The notes beneath the pieces are model-generated. The model did not search any database and was not told the DNA's origin. It saw only the letters and a list, made by a program, of their open reading frames with translations. DNA of 64,000 nt from Symbioplanes lichenis (GTDB lineage: Bacteria > Actinomycetota > Actinomycetes > Mycobacteriales > Micromonosporaceae), in the NCBI RefSeq assembly GCF_030709675.1, contig NZ_JAUZQD010000018.1, positions 124,001-188,000 on the forward strand, given 5' to 3'. Made by a program: the position numbers and the translations under genes. Shown in pieces: positions 1-7,479 of this stretch (within the stretch, counting starts at the first letter, position 1; the number at the start of each line of letters is the position of its first letter).

Positions 1-1
1 C

Positions 2-331
2 GCCGAGGTCCACCGCGTGCTGCAGGAGATGCGGATCGGCGTTTCCCGTACGGACGCCCTGCGCGCGTTGTCGGCGCGGACGACCGTACGGGAGCTGCGC
101 GCCTTCGTCACCGCCGTGATCCAGGCCGGGGAGCTCGGGGTGCCGATCGCCGACGTGCTGCGGGAGCACTCGCTCCAGCAGCGGACCAAGCGGCGGCAGC
201 AGGCCGAGGAGCAGGCTCAGAAGGTGCCGGTCAAGCTCCTCTTCCCGGTGTTGTTCTGCCTCTTCCCCGTCATCTTTGTGGTGATTCTGGGGCCTGGGGT
301 GCTTCGCTTGCTGTCCACCCTGGGTCACTAG
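2..331 (+). CDS. Type II secretion F-domain (TadC-like) protein, 3' part
   Basis: The gene enters from the left edge, so only the last 109 codons are present and no start can be given. The visible part matches the C-terminal half of the GspF/TadC inner-membrane platform family. It has an amphipathic stretch with the family pattern of Leu/Arg residues (VRELRAFVTAVIQAGELGVP), a charged linker rich in Gln/Lys/Arg (about residues 60-75), then a long hydrophobic helix (KLLFPVLFCLFPVIFVVIL) and a very short tail. TadC-type proteins form the membrane platform of Tad/Flp pilus machines. The other tad genes would lie to the left, outside the window. The 3' end overlaps the convergent PBP gene by 62 bp. 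Confidence 0.85.
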   Translation, partial: AEVHRVLQEMRIGVSRTDALRALSARTTVRELRAFVTAVIQAGELGVPIADVLREHSLQQRTKRRQQAEEQAQKVPVKLLFPVLFCLFPVIFVVILGPGVLRLLSTLGH

Positions 332-3062
332 AGCTTGGCATTCCGGACGGCGTCTCCGTCGGCTCGTCCGAGGGCGGGTTGCTGCTCGGCGTCTCCGTCG
401 GCGTGCTTTCCGGCTCGTGGGTCGGGGTGCTTTCCGGCTCGTGGGTCGGGTCAGCTGTCGGGTCAGTTGTCGGATTTGTCGTTTGTGTCGGCTGCGGCAG
501 CGGCTTCAGGTCCACCGTGCGCTCGGGCAGGTCGAACTTCCAGCCCTTCGCGAGCAGGCGCGGGATCAGCTTCTTCAGTGCCTCGTACGTCTGCTCGCGC
601 TCGCCGCCACCGTCGTGCACCAGCACCACCGCGCGCGGCGTGAGCTGCTCCTCGATCCGGCCGGCGATGACGTCGGCGCCGGGCAGCAGCCAGTCGTCCG
701 GGTCAACGACCCAGCCCAGCGGGGTGTGCCCCAGCTTCACGGCCTCCTTGGCCGACTTGCCGAACGAGCCGTACGGCGCCCGGTAGTACGGGACCGTGGC
801 CCCGGGTGCGGCGGCGGCGATCGCGGCGTCGGTGCGCTCGATGTCCTTCCTCGCCTCGGCGGCCGGGATGATGCCCAGGTCGTCGTGCTTCCAGGAGTGG
901 TTGCAGAGCTGGTGCCCCTCGGCGACGACCCGGCGGACCAGCTCCGGATAGCGCTCGACCTCCTCGCCGACCATGCAGAAGGTGGCCTTGATGCCGTACT
1001 GGGACAGCAGGTCGAGCATCTGCGGCGTGTAGCTGGACGGGCCGTCGTCGAAGGTCAGCGCGAGTCGCTGGCCCGCGTGGGCGGTGCGGACGACCAGCAG
1101 GTTCGTCCCGGCCGTGGGTGTCGTGGACTGCTGGTCCGAGCCGCTGCTCTCACCGGGGTGCACCTTGCCGGCGTCGCCCACGTCGGTGCGGCCGAGGTGC
1201 GCCGCCTTGGGCAGGGGCGTCTTCTCCTCGCCCGCGAGCGCGTCCTTGGTGAAGTCGCGCCAGAGCCGCGCCGGGACGGTGTCGCCCGCGATCGCCTTGC
1301 CCTTGCTGTCGCGGATCGGGCCGGGCTTGGCCTTGCCGATCCACACGGACGTGGCCAGCTCCGGCGTGTAGCCGGCCATCCACGCGTCCTGGTTGTCCTT
1401 GGTGTTGCCCCACTGCTGCGTGCCGGACTTGCCCGCCGCCGGCCGGCCCGGGACGACCTTGTCCGCCTTGACCACGGCACTCAGCGCCTGCGTGATGTCC
1501 GCCGCCTGCCCGGCGGTGAGGACCGTCGTGGCGTCCGGAGCCGCCTCGTACAGCGTGCCGCCCTTGGCATCGGCCGCCAGCTGCACAAAGAACCGATCAT
1601 GGCGTACGCCGCCCGAGGCGAATGTGGCATAGACGGTCGCCAGATCGGCCGGGGTGACGGCGTACCGTCCGATGGCGATGTCGGCCCGGGTCTGTCCGGG
1701 CTTCGGGTCGCCCTTGACGTCGACCAGCGTCTTCGCGCCCGCGTACTTCTCGGAGACGCCGAGCCGCCACGCCATGTCCCGCACCTTGCCGGCGCCGATC
1801 TGCTCGGTGACCGCGTAGAACGGCGTGTTGAGCGAGTCGACCATCGCCTGCTGCAGGGTGCAGTACGGGCACTGCTGGTCCTTCATGTTCTCCAGCGGCA
1901 CGCCGAGCCGGCCCGGGAAGATCCGCGGCGAGCTGCCGTCCCACTTGGACTGCACGCTGATGTTCTCCTGCAGCGCCGCGGCGACGACGATCGGCTTGAA
2001 CGTCGAGGCGGCCGGGTGCGCCGCCGACGCGTCGTCGAAGAAACCGCGCTGACTGCCGCCGTAGTACGCCCGGACGCCGCCGGTGGCCGGGTCGAGCGCG
2101 ACCAGCGCCGCCCGCAGCCCGTCCGGCTGCTTGTCCAGCATGGCGGTCACCCGCTTGACCGCCGCTTGCTGGGCCTGCGCGTCGAGGGTCGTGACCACGG
2201 ACAACCCCTGGGTGTGCAGCATCTGCGGGCTGATCCCGTGCGCGGCGAGCTCCCGCTCCACCCGGTCGACGATGATGCCGTCCGGGCCCGGGTCCTTCGC
2301 CGTGGCGGCGTCGACGTCCGGATAGGTCAGGCTTCCCGTCAGCCAGCCGCGCTCGCGCTCGGACTTGACCACCCAGTTCCACCGCTGGCGGGCGCGCTTG
2401 GCGTCGTGGGCGGGGTCGAAGCCGTACGGGTCCTTGATCACCGACGCGAGCACTGCGCCCTGCGCCGGGGTGAGCCGGTCCACCGTCACGCCGAAGTACG
2501 CGTTGGCCGCCGCAGCGATGCCCTGGGCGCCCCGGCCGAAGTAAATGGTGTTGAGGTAGCGCTCGAGGATCTCGTTCTTCGTGTACTCGCGCTCGAGCTG
2601 GACTGAGAGCGCGAACTCCTTGGCCTTGCGCTCCAGCGTGACGTCCTGGGTCAGGAACGCGTTGCGGGCGTACTGCTGCGTGATCGTCGACGCGCCCTCG
2701 TGGGAGCCCTCGACGTTGGCGACGACCGCGCGGAGGACGCCGCGGACGGAGACGCCGCTGTGCTCGTAGAAGTCACGGTCCTCCGCGGCCAGGATCGCGT
2801 TGCGTACGCCCTCGGGGACGGCCGACAGGGGTACGTCGCTGTGGTCCTCGGTGCCGACGCGGGCCAGGATCGTCGTGCCGTCGGCGAAGTAGAGCGTCGA
2901 CGCCGACGCCTTGACCGGGGCGGCCGGCAGGGGGACGGAGTCGACGTAGGCCTCGGCGGCCGCGGTGCCCGTGCCGATGTAGAACGCCACGACGATCAGC
3001 AGCCGGAGCGCGATGCGGCGGGCGCGCCGCCATTTCCGGCTCCGGGAGGGGTCTTCGGTCAC
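270..3062 (-). CDS. Class A penicillin-binding protein fused to a NodB polysaccharide deacetylase
   Basis: 930 residues from a GTG start. Order of parts: short basic cytoplasmic segment, one membrane anchor (about 17-38), GT51 glycosyltransferase with EDRDFYEH (catalytic Glu94) and STITQQ (125-130), transpeptidase with STFK (Ser353), SLN (410-412) and KSGT (545-548), then a NodB domain (about 665-845) with TFDDG (Asp672/673), the zinc pair His722/His726 in NHSWKH, RAPYGS (761-766) and LVHDGG (His816). The tail is Pro/Thr/Ser-rich and includes an exact 24-bp duplication at 403-450. All catalytic motifs of both halves are intact. One envelope protein could therefore polymerise and cross-link glycan and also deacetylate GlcNAc or MurNAc. 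Deacetylases are normally separate proteins. The substrate is inferred from the family. The last 62 bp overlap the convergent TadC-like gene. Confidence 0.93.
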   Translation of the reverse strand: MTEDPSRSRKWRRARRIALRLLIVVAFYIGTGTAAAEAYVDSVPLPAAPVKASASTLYFADGTTILARVGTEDHSDVPLSAVPEGVRNAILAAEDRDFYEHSGVSVRGVLRAVVANVEGSHEGASTITQQYARNAFLTQDVTLERKAKEFALSVQLEREYTKNEILERYLNTIYFGRGAQGIAAAANAYFGVTVDRLTPAQGAVLASVIKDPYGFDPAHDAKRARQRWNWVVKSERERGWLTGSLTYPDVDAATAKDPGPDGIIVDRVERELAAHGISPQMLHTQGLSVVTTLDAQAQQAAVKRVTAMLDKQPDGLRAALVALDPATGGVRAYYGGSQRGFFDDASAAHPAASTFKPIVVAAALQENISVQSKWDGSSPRIFPGRLGVPLENMKDQQCPYCTLQQAMVDSLNTPFYAVTEQIGAGKVRDMAWRLGVSEKYAGAKTLVDVKGDPKPGQTRADIAIGRYAVTPADLATVYATFASGGVRHDRFFVQLAADAKGGTLYEAAPDATTVLTAGQAADITQALSAVVKADKVVPGRPAAGKSGTQQWGNTKDNQDAWMAGYTPELATSVWIGKAKPGPIRDSKGKAIAGDTVPARLWRDFTKDALAGEEKTPLPKAAHLGRTDVGDAGKVHPGESSGSDQQSTTPTAGTNLLVVRTAHAGQRLALTFDDGPSSYTPQMLDLLSQYGIKATFCMVGEEVERYPELVRRVVAEGHQLCNHSWKHDDLGIIPAAEARKDIERTDAAIAAAAPGATVPYYRAPYGSFGKSAKEAVKLGHTPLGWVVDPDDWLLPGADVIAGRIEEQLTPRAVVLVHDGGGEREQTYEALKKLIPRLLAKGWKFDLPERTVDLKPLPQPTQTTNPTTDPTADPTHEPESTPTHEPESTPTETPSSNPPSDEPTETPSGMPSSSDPGWTASEAPQAPESPQR

Positions 3063-3276
3063 GCTGGCAAGACGTACACCGGGGCCGATTTGGTGGCCTG
3101 TAACTTTGGGCTACGGTTCACTCACGTTTCGGCGGAGCCGCGTGACCTGCCTTTTCCCGTACGTTGCAGGGACGGCCTATGAAACACGTCTCTCCGCGCC
3201 ACAATTCATACCCGGCCGATGTGGTGGCGCACGGTCGGCGCACCTATGCTTGCCGAACTGCAAACAAGGGGGCACC

Positions 3277-3708
3277 GTGCGAAGTCTCGAGATCCTGGTC
3301 GTCGACGACGACGACGCGGACGCCTTCATGATCACGGAGGCGCTCGACGACAGCGAGCGGCAGACCACCGTCAACCGCGTCGCCGACGGCCGCGAGGCGC
3401 TGGACTATCTGCGCCGCTCCGCGCCCTACGAGCAGGCGCACCGCCCCGACCTCATCCTGCTCGACCTCAACATGCCGCGCATGGACGGCCGCGAGACGCT
3501 GGCCGCCATCAAGTCCGACGACGAGTTCAAGGCGATCCCGGTCGTGATCCTGACGACCTCGGGCGCGGCGCCGGACATCGAGGCGAGCTACCAGCACCGC
3601 GCCAACGCGTACGTGACGAAGCCCTTCACGCTGGACGACTTCGAGACGACCGTGCGGACGATCGACCGGTTCTACCGTGAGGTGGCTGTTCTTCCGCCGC
3701 CGCGCTGA
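3277..3708 (+). CDS. Single-domain CheY/Rcp1-like response regulator
   Basis: 143 residues, starting at GTG 3277 with a purine-rich SD (AAGGGGG) about 5 nt upstream. The reading frame is open upstream, but without an SD or homology. The receiver features are complete: acidic pocket VVDDDDAD near the N-terminus, phospho-acceptor Asp in LILLDLNMPRMDG, the switch Thr in ILTTSG and the conserved Lys in YVTKPF. The extended loop before the phospho-site (DYLRRSAPYEQ) is typical of Rcp1-type regulators that pair with phytochrome-like or hybrid kinases. There is no output domain, so it must act by protein contact or phosphorelay. No kinase is adjacent. The gene is divergent from the PBP gene and is followed by a tandem-repeat array. 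Confidence 0.9.
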   Translation: MRSLEILVVDDDDADAFMITEALDDSERQTTVNRVADGREALDYLRRSAPYEQAHRPDLILLDLNMPRMDGRETLAAIKSDDEFKAIPVVILTTSGAAPDIEASYQHRANAYVTKPFTLDDFETTVRTIDRFYREVAVLPPPR

Positions 3709-3757
3709 GCGCTCCTTCTTCTGGGGTCTTCGCGCTCCTTCCCGCTTCGCGGCGCCG

Positions 3758-3891
3758 TCTTGCCTCCCCTTGCGGCGCCGTCTTGCCTCCCCTTGCGGCG
3801 GCGTCTTGCCTCCTTTGCGGCGGCGTCTTGCCTCCCTTGCGGCGGCGTCTTGCCTCCCTTGCGGCGGCGCCTTGCCTCCCTTGCGGCGGCG
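3758..3891. repeat. Six-copy 22-23 bp tandem repeat
   Basis: Six consecutive copies of TCTTGCCTCCCTTGCGGCGG-type units: 23, 23, 22, 22, 22 and 22 bp, beginning at 3758, 3781, 3804, 3826, 3848 and 3870. Unit differences are mostly in the C-run and one T/C change. The array lies just after the response-regulator stop and before the next start, and it has no coding logic of its own because its period is not a multiple of 3. Confidence 0.95.
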
Positions 3892-3942
3892 TCGCGCTGG
3901 TCTCGGCGTTACTCTTCGGCCGCGGCGGGGTACGTCCCTGCA

Positions 3943-4287
3943 ATGGCGGAAACCAACACCGCGCCCGAGGACCTGGGGGCGCCGCAGTCGTTTCTCGTGC
4001 TGGCCGACGGGACCCCGGTCTACGACCGCTCGGGCGAGCCGGCCGGATCGGTGGCGCACGTCCTCGCCGACGACAAGGACGAGATCTTCCAGGGCCTGGT
4101 GCTGAAGACCGGCGACGGCCACCGCTTCGCCGCCGCGTCGCAGATCGACGGCATCTTCGAGCGGGCCGTCATCATCGGCCCGCCGGCCAAGGACCTGCCG
4201 GAGCCGAGCGAGAACGCCACCTCCGACGACTCCTCCCTCGCCGACGGCCTGCGCCGCGCCTGGCATTGGCTGGTCCAGCCCAAGTAG
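3943..4287 (+). CDS. Small soluble protein, possibly PRC-barrel-like
   Basis: 114 residues from ATG 3943. The frame is open upstream only through the tandem repeat, so the start is placed at the first ATG after it; no strong SD is visible. The first two-thirds has the alternating beta pattern seen in PRC-barrel-type domains (FLVLADGTPVYDRSGEPAG, then ADDKDEIFQGLVLK, then a VII strand). The C-terminus is acidic, then ends in an amphipathic Trp-rich helix (LRRAWHWLVQPK). PRC barrels often act as small adaptor or RNA-processing modules, but no specific function can be assigned. It is flanked by the repeat array and a convergent lipoprotein gene. Confidence 0.6.
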   Translation: MAETNTAPEDLGAPQSFLVLADGTPVYDRSGEPAGSVAHVLADDKDEIFQGLVLKTGDGHRFAAASQIDGIFERAVIIGPPAKDLPEPSENATSDDSSLADGLRRAWHWLVQPK

Positions 4288-4338
4288 CGCTCGGCCCGCA
4301 TTCTTACGCGGTGATCAGCCCGCTGTCCCTCGCAGCGG

Positions 4339-4899
4339 TCAGCCGGCCGTCTCCAGGCCCGAGTCGCCGCAGACGCTGGTCAGCTCGGCGGCCGCGGCGC
4401 TGACGGCTGCCACCTTGTCGGGCTCGTCGTTCGCGCCCTGGGCTCGTACCGCGGCGTTGTAGGCGATCGTCAGCCGGCCGGCCGCATCGGCGACCGGGGC
4501 GTCGGCGGTGCTGCTCGCGTGCTGGATCGCCACGACCACGCCCGGCGTCATGAAGCTCCCGGCCCGCGCCGCCGTGCCCGCCATGGCACACGCGATCGCG
4601 CCGGGCGGGTCGTCGACGGCGGGAATGCCCGAGACACCGGGCACGGGTACGCCCGTACTGTCGCCGCCGGGAACCACGATGTTGTCGGGGCCGAGGACGC
4701 CCGGGTCGAGGGTTCCCCCCGGCCCTTCCCCTGTCGTCTCCCCCGGCTCTTCTCCCTGGATTCCGCCCGGCCCTGCTCCCGGGCTCCCGTCGGCCGTTGC
4801 CGGGGTGCTTCCCTTGGGCGCCGCCGCGTCGTCGCCGGAGCAGCTCGCCAGGGAGAGCCCACAGGTCACCACTGTCACAAAAGCCGCCAATCGCCTCAT
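4339..4899 (-). CDS. Small Pro/Gly-rich lipoprotein of unknown function
   Basis: 186 residues. The N-terminus MRRLAAF, a hydrophobic core and lipobox LASC (Cys20) make this a lipoprotein exported by Sec and lipid-anchored outside the membrane. A Gly/Pro/Glu-rich low-complexity linker (about 25-85) leads to an Ala-rich helical domain (about 95-186) with two Cys residues (IACAM and SVCGDSG) that may form a disulfide. No family is recognised. A TACGCT -10 box lies 7 nt before the ATG, so the mRNA is probably leaderless. The gene is divergent from the repetitive membrane protein at 4975. Confidence 0.75.
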   Translation of the reverse strand: MRRLAAFVTVVTCGLSLASCSGDDAAAPKGSTPATADGSPGAGPGGIQGEEPGETTGEGPGGTLDPGVLGPDNIVVPGGDSTGVPVPGVSGIPAVDDPPGAIACAMAGTAARAGSFMTPGVVVAIQHASSTADAPVADAAGRLTIAYNAAVRAQGANDEPDKVAAVSAAAAELTSVCGDSGLETAG

Positions 4900-4906
4900 C
4901 GGCCCG

Positions 4907-4912
4907 AGCGTA
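4907..4912 (-). promoter_or_regulatory. Putative -10 box, leaderless start of lipoprotein gene
   Basis: TACGCT on the minus strand followed by exactly 7 nt and the ATG at 4899. This fits the TANNNT box of actinobacterial leaderless transcripts. The -35 is not clear. Confidence 0.5.
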
Positions 4913-4974
4913 GAGGTGATGTTCGCCCTGGTCAGGATGACGCGCTCGACACGATCCACTACGGTGATCCGACC

Positions 4975-5691
4975 ATGTCGACAGAGCAGCGTTCCGATTC
5001 CGTGCCGTGGCCGATCCGCGTGGTCGCCGTGCTGATCGTCCTGCCCCTGCGCGTGCTGTGGGAGATCGTCGCGTACGCGGGAATCTTCCTCTGGCGTTTC
5101 GTCCTGCGCCCCCTCGGCTGGCTCTTCCACCACGCGATCGTGGTCCCGCTCCGCTTCCTGTGGCACTACCTGATCGCGGTCCCGTCCCGCTTCCTGTGGC
5201 GCTATCTGATCGTGGCCCCGGTCCGCTTCCTGTGGCGCTATCTGATCGTCGTCCCGGCGACATGGCTGCTCACGGCGATCGCCACCGTCGTGGCCCTGTG
5301 CTGGGAGCACCTGATCGCCATCCCAGCCGCCTGGCTCCTCCGCGTGACCATGCCCCTGTGGCTACTCCTCGGCCGAGCCCTGACCGCCGTGGGCATGGCC
5401 CTCGTCACCCGGATCCTGCGCCCGCTCGGCCTCGCGCTGCGGTGGGTACTGCGCCTCATCTACCGGTGGATCCTTCTCCCGGGCTGGCGCGGCGCCGGCT
5501 GGCTCCTGCGCCAGATCTACCACTGGGTGCTCCGCCCCACCGGCCTGGCAGTGGCATGGGTATGGCGCTGGACCGTCGTCCCCGCATGGCGCACAGTCAC
5601 CGCAACAGGCCGCTGGCTCCGCCACGAAATCCTCCGCCCAGCAGCCGCCTCCATCCGCGGCGCCCTCCGCGCCATCGGCCTCAGCGACTGA
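4975..5691 (+). CDS. Membrane protein built on 12-residue WRYLI-type repeats
   Basis: 238 residues, ATG 4975. It is unusually rich in Trp, Arg, Leu and Val. After a hydrophobic start (PIRVVAVLIVLPLRVLW), residues 56-91 are three near-identical 12-residue units of the form V-x-P-x-R-F-L-W-x-Y-L-I, encoded by an exact 36-bp period. Looser versions of the same pattern (RPLGLALRWVLRLIYRW, GWLLRQIYHWVLRP) continue to the C-terminus. Arg-Phe-Leu-Trp at regular spacing suggests short re-entrant or amphipathic membrane helices rather than classic transporter helices. No known family is recognised. The 75-bp divergent spacer to the lipoprotein gene suggests shared control. Confidence 0.75.
   Translation: MSTEQRSDSVPWPIRVVAVLIVLPLRVLWEIVAYAGIFLWRFVLRPLGWLFHHAIVVPLRFLWHYLIAVPSRFLWRYLIVAPVRFLWRYLIVVPATWLLTAIATVVALCWEHLIAIPAAWLLRVTMPLWLLLGRALTAVGMALVTRILRPLGLALRWVLRLIYRWILLPGWRGAGWLLRQIYHWVLRPTGLAVAWVWRWTVVPAWRTVTATGRWLRHEILRPAAASIRGALRAIGLSD
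5140..5247 (+). repeat. Three in-frame 36-bp tandem units in the membrane protein gene
   Basis: Copies at 5140-5175, 5176-5211 and 5212-5247, each encoding twelve residues ending in WxYLI, plus a partial fourth copy. The period is 12 codons, so copy-number change would keep the frame. Confidence 0.95.
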
Positions 5692-6040
5692 CCTCACCGA
5701 CCCCGCGGGCCTCATGCCACGCGCAGCCTGCTCCGCCGCCAACGGGCGCCTGAGCGCCGCACGCCCCATGCCCCACTCCCCACGCCGCTGGCCCCTCGCC
5801 CCACGCCGCTGGCCCCTCGCCCCACGCCCTTCGCCCGCCCCGCATCAGCATGTGGCACCCGGGCCCGGCGTGAAGAACACCACCGCCCGGCGTGCAACCG
5901 GCAACGCATGACATGAGGGACACCAACGCCCACGCGCGAGCGGCAGCGCCGACGGAGGGTCAGCCCCAGACGGGGCGCCGCGGGGCGGTCGGAGTAACTG
6001 AGGCTCCACGAGCCGGGCGCGGGCTGCGGGCGTACTCGAG
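5692..6040. other. Gene-free stretch with a 21-bp repeat
   Basis: No convincing gene is seen. Two exact 21-bp copies of a CCCCACGCCGCTGGCCCCTC-type unit lie at 5778-5798 and 5799-5819, with a partial third to 5830. The open frames across it are compositional. Confidence 0.7.
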
Positions 6041-6079
6041 AAAAGCAGCGCGGGCCGGTCGGAGGGTGACCGGCCCGCG
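6041..6079 (-). terminator. Rho-independent terminator of the first L,D-transpeptidase gene
   Basis: A perfect 12-bp stem (CGCGGGCCGGTC at 6049-6060 with GACCGGCCCGCG at 6068-6079) and a 7-nt loop. On the minus strand it is followed by CTGCTTTT. It sits about 35 nt after the stop of the gene ending at 6115. Confidence 0.85.
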
Positions 6080-6114
6080 GTGCGGGAGTGCTCAGGGTGC
6101 GGGGGTGTGGCCCG

Positions 6115-7353
6115 TCAGAGGGCGCTGCCCTTCTGCCACTGGGACCAGCTGACGTCCCAGTCGGTCCAGCCGTCGCCCCACTTGAGGTCGCGGGGGGTGC
6201 CGCTGACCGTGATGACGTCGCCCATCATGGTGCGGTCGAAGAGCCACTTGCCCATGGCCTCGGAGACGTTGACGCAGCCGTGGGAGACGTTGGTGCGGCC
6301 CTGGACGCCCTCGGACCAGGGGGCGGCGTGGATGAATTGGCCGCCCCAGGTGATGCGCTGGGCGTAGTCGATGTCGGTGCGGTAGCCCTCGCCCGCGGGG
6401 AGCTCGTCCATCGTGTCGAAGACGGTGTGCTCCTTCTTCTCGATGACGACCATCGTGCCGCTCGAGGAGGGGGTGCTCTTCTTGCCCAGGCTGACCGGGA
6501 TGGTCTTGATGACCTTGCCGTCCTGCTTGACCGTCATCTTCTTGGTCTTGTCGGAGACGGTCATCACGAACGAGCGGCCGACGTTGAAGTCGACGGTCAG
6601 GTCCGAGCGGCCGTACCAGCCCTTGTCCATCTCGACGCCCTTGAGCTGGACGCTGTAGTGGACCTTGCTGCCGGCCTTCCAGTACGTCTTCGGGCGCCAG
6701 TGCATCTCGGTGCCGCTCAGCCAGTACCAGCTGCCCTCCTGGGCGGGCTGCGCGGTGACCGTCATCCGGCGCTCGACCGCGGCCCGGTAGCTCTTGGGCA
6801 CCGACCGGCCGAACTTCATGATGATCGGCATCCCGACACCGACCTTGCTGCCGTCGCCCAGGAAGCTGTTGATCCGGACGAGGTTGGCCGGCTTCTTCAT
6901 CACCGTGAAGGTGCTGGACGCCGTGCCGATCTTGTCGCCGGACGCCGTGCCGGTGACCGTCACCGTGTATTTCTTGCCCCAGCCGAGGGCGCTCGCCGGG
7001 GTGAAGGTCTTCTCGTCCTTATCGAGCGTGCCCTTCACCTCCTTGCCCGCGGAGTCGGTGACCACGACGGAGGTGTTGCCCGGGTCCTCGGTCTCATAGG
7101 CGATCTCGGTGATCGCCTTGACCCCGGTGGCCGCGGCCTTGGGCGCCGTCACGGCGACCGTGCTCTCCGGCGGCGGGGGCGACGCGGAGGGAGCCGCGGA
7201 GCCGCTGGCCCCGCTGCCCTGCCACGAAGGCGACGCGGACTTGTCACTGCCGCTGCAGCCGGCGCTGAGCAGCACGCCGGCGGTCACCACGGCGGCCGCG
7301 GCGGAACGCCACCGCCGCCCGCCGGTCCTGCCGGTCACTCCACGAAGCTTCAT
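6115..7353 (-). CDS. L,D-transpeptidase lipoprotein (YkuD family), copy A
   Basis: 412 residues. ATG 7353 was chosen because GAGAGG lies just upstream; the alternative GTG four codons earlier overlaps that SD. The N-terminus carries a signal peptide with lipobox LSAGC, then a Ser/Pro linker, two Ig-like domains (about 65-280) and a C-terminal YkuD domain. The catalytic motif is complete: His342 (HAAPW) and S-H-G-C-V-N with His358/Cys360. This architecture is that of mycobacterial Ldt proteins, which make 3-3 cross-links between meso-diaminopimelate residues in peptidoglycan. The enzyme would act outside the membrane. It lies 126 bp after a paralogue in the same orientation and has its own terminator. 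Confidence 0.95.
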   Translation of the reverse strand: MKLRGVTGRTGGRRWRSAAAAVVTAGVLLSAGCSGSDKSASPSWQGSGASGSAAPSASPPPPESTVAVTAPKAAATGVKAITEIAYETEDPGNTSVVVTDSAGKEVKGTLDKDEKTFTPASALGWGKKYTVTVTGTASGDKIGTASSTFTVMKKPANLVRINSFLGDGSKVGVGMPIIMKFGRSVPKSYRAAVERRMTVTAQPAQEGSWYWLSGTEMHWRPKTYWKAGSKVHYSVQLKGVEMDKGWYGRSDLTVDFNVGRSFVMTVSDKTKKMTVKQDGKVIKTIPVSLGKKSTPSSSGTMVVIEKKEHTVFDTMDELPAGEGYRTDIDYAQRITWGGQFIHAAPWSEGVQGRTNVSHGCVNVSEAMGKWLFDRTMMGDVITVSGTPRDLKWGDGWTDWDVSWSQWQKGSAL

Positions 7354-7479
7354 GATCCCTCTCACCGCACCTCGGTCCGGAGCCCATCATCCGTCACGGA
7401 CGACGGGTCCCCCATCCCTGATTCGTGCCACGCCCGCCAGAACTCTAGCCTTAAATCTTTCTTATTGATCGTCGCGGCC

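Noticed and set aside
417-2606. 729-residue plus-strand open frame
   Set aside because: It lies fully antisense to the PBP-deacetylase, is Arg/Val/Gly-rich and has no domain. It is a GC-bias shadow.
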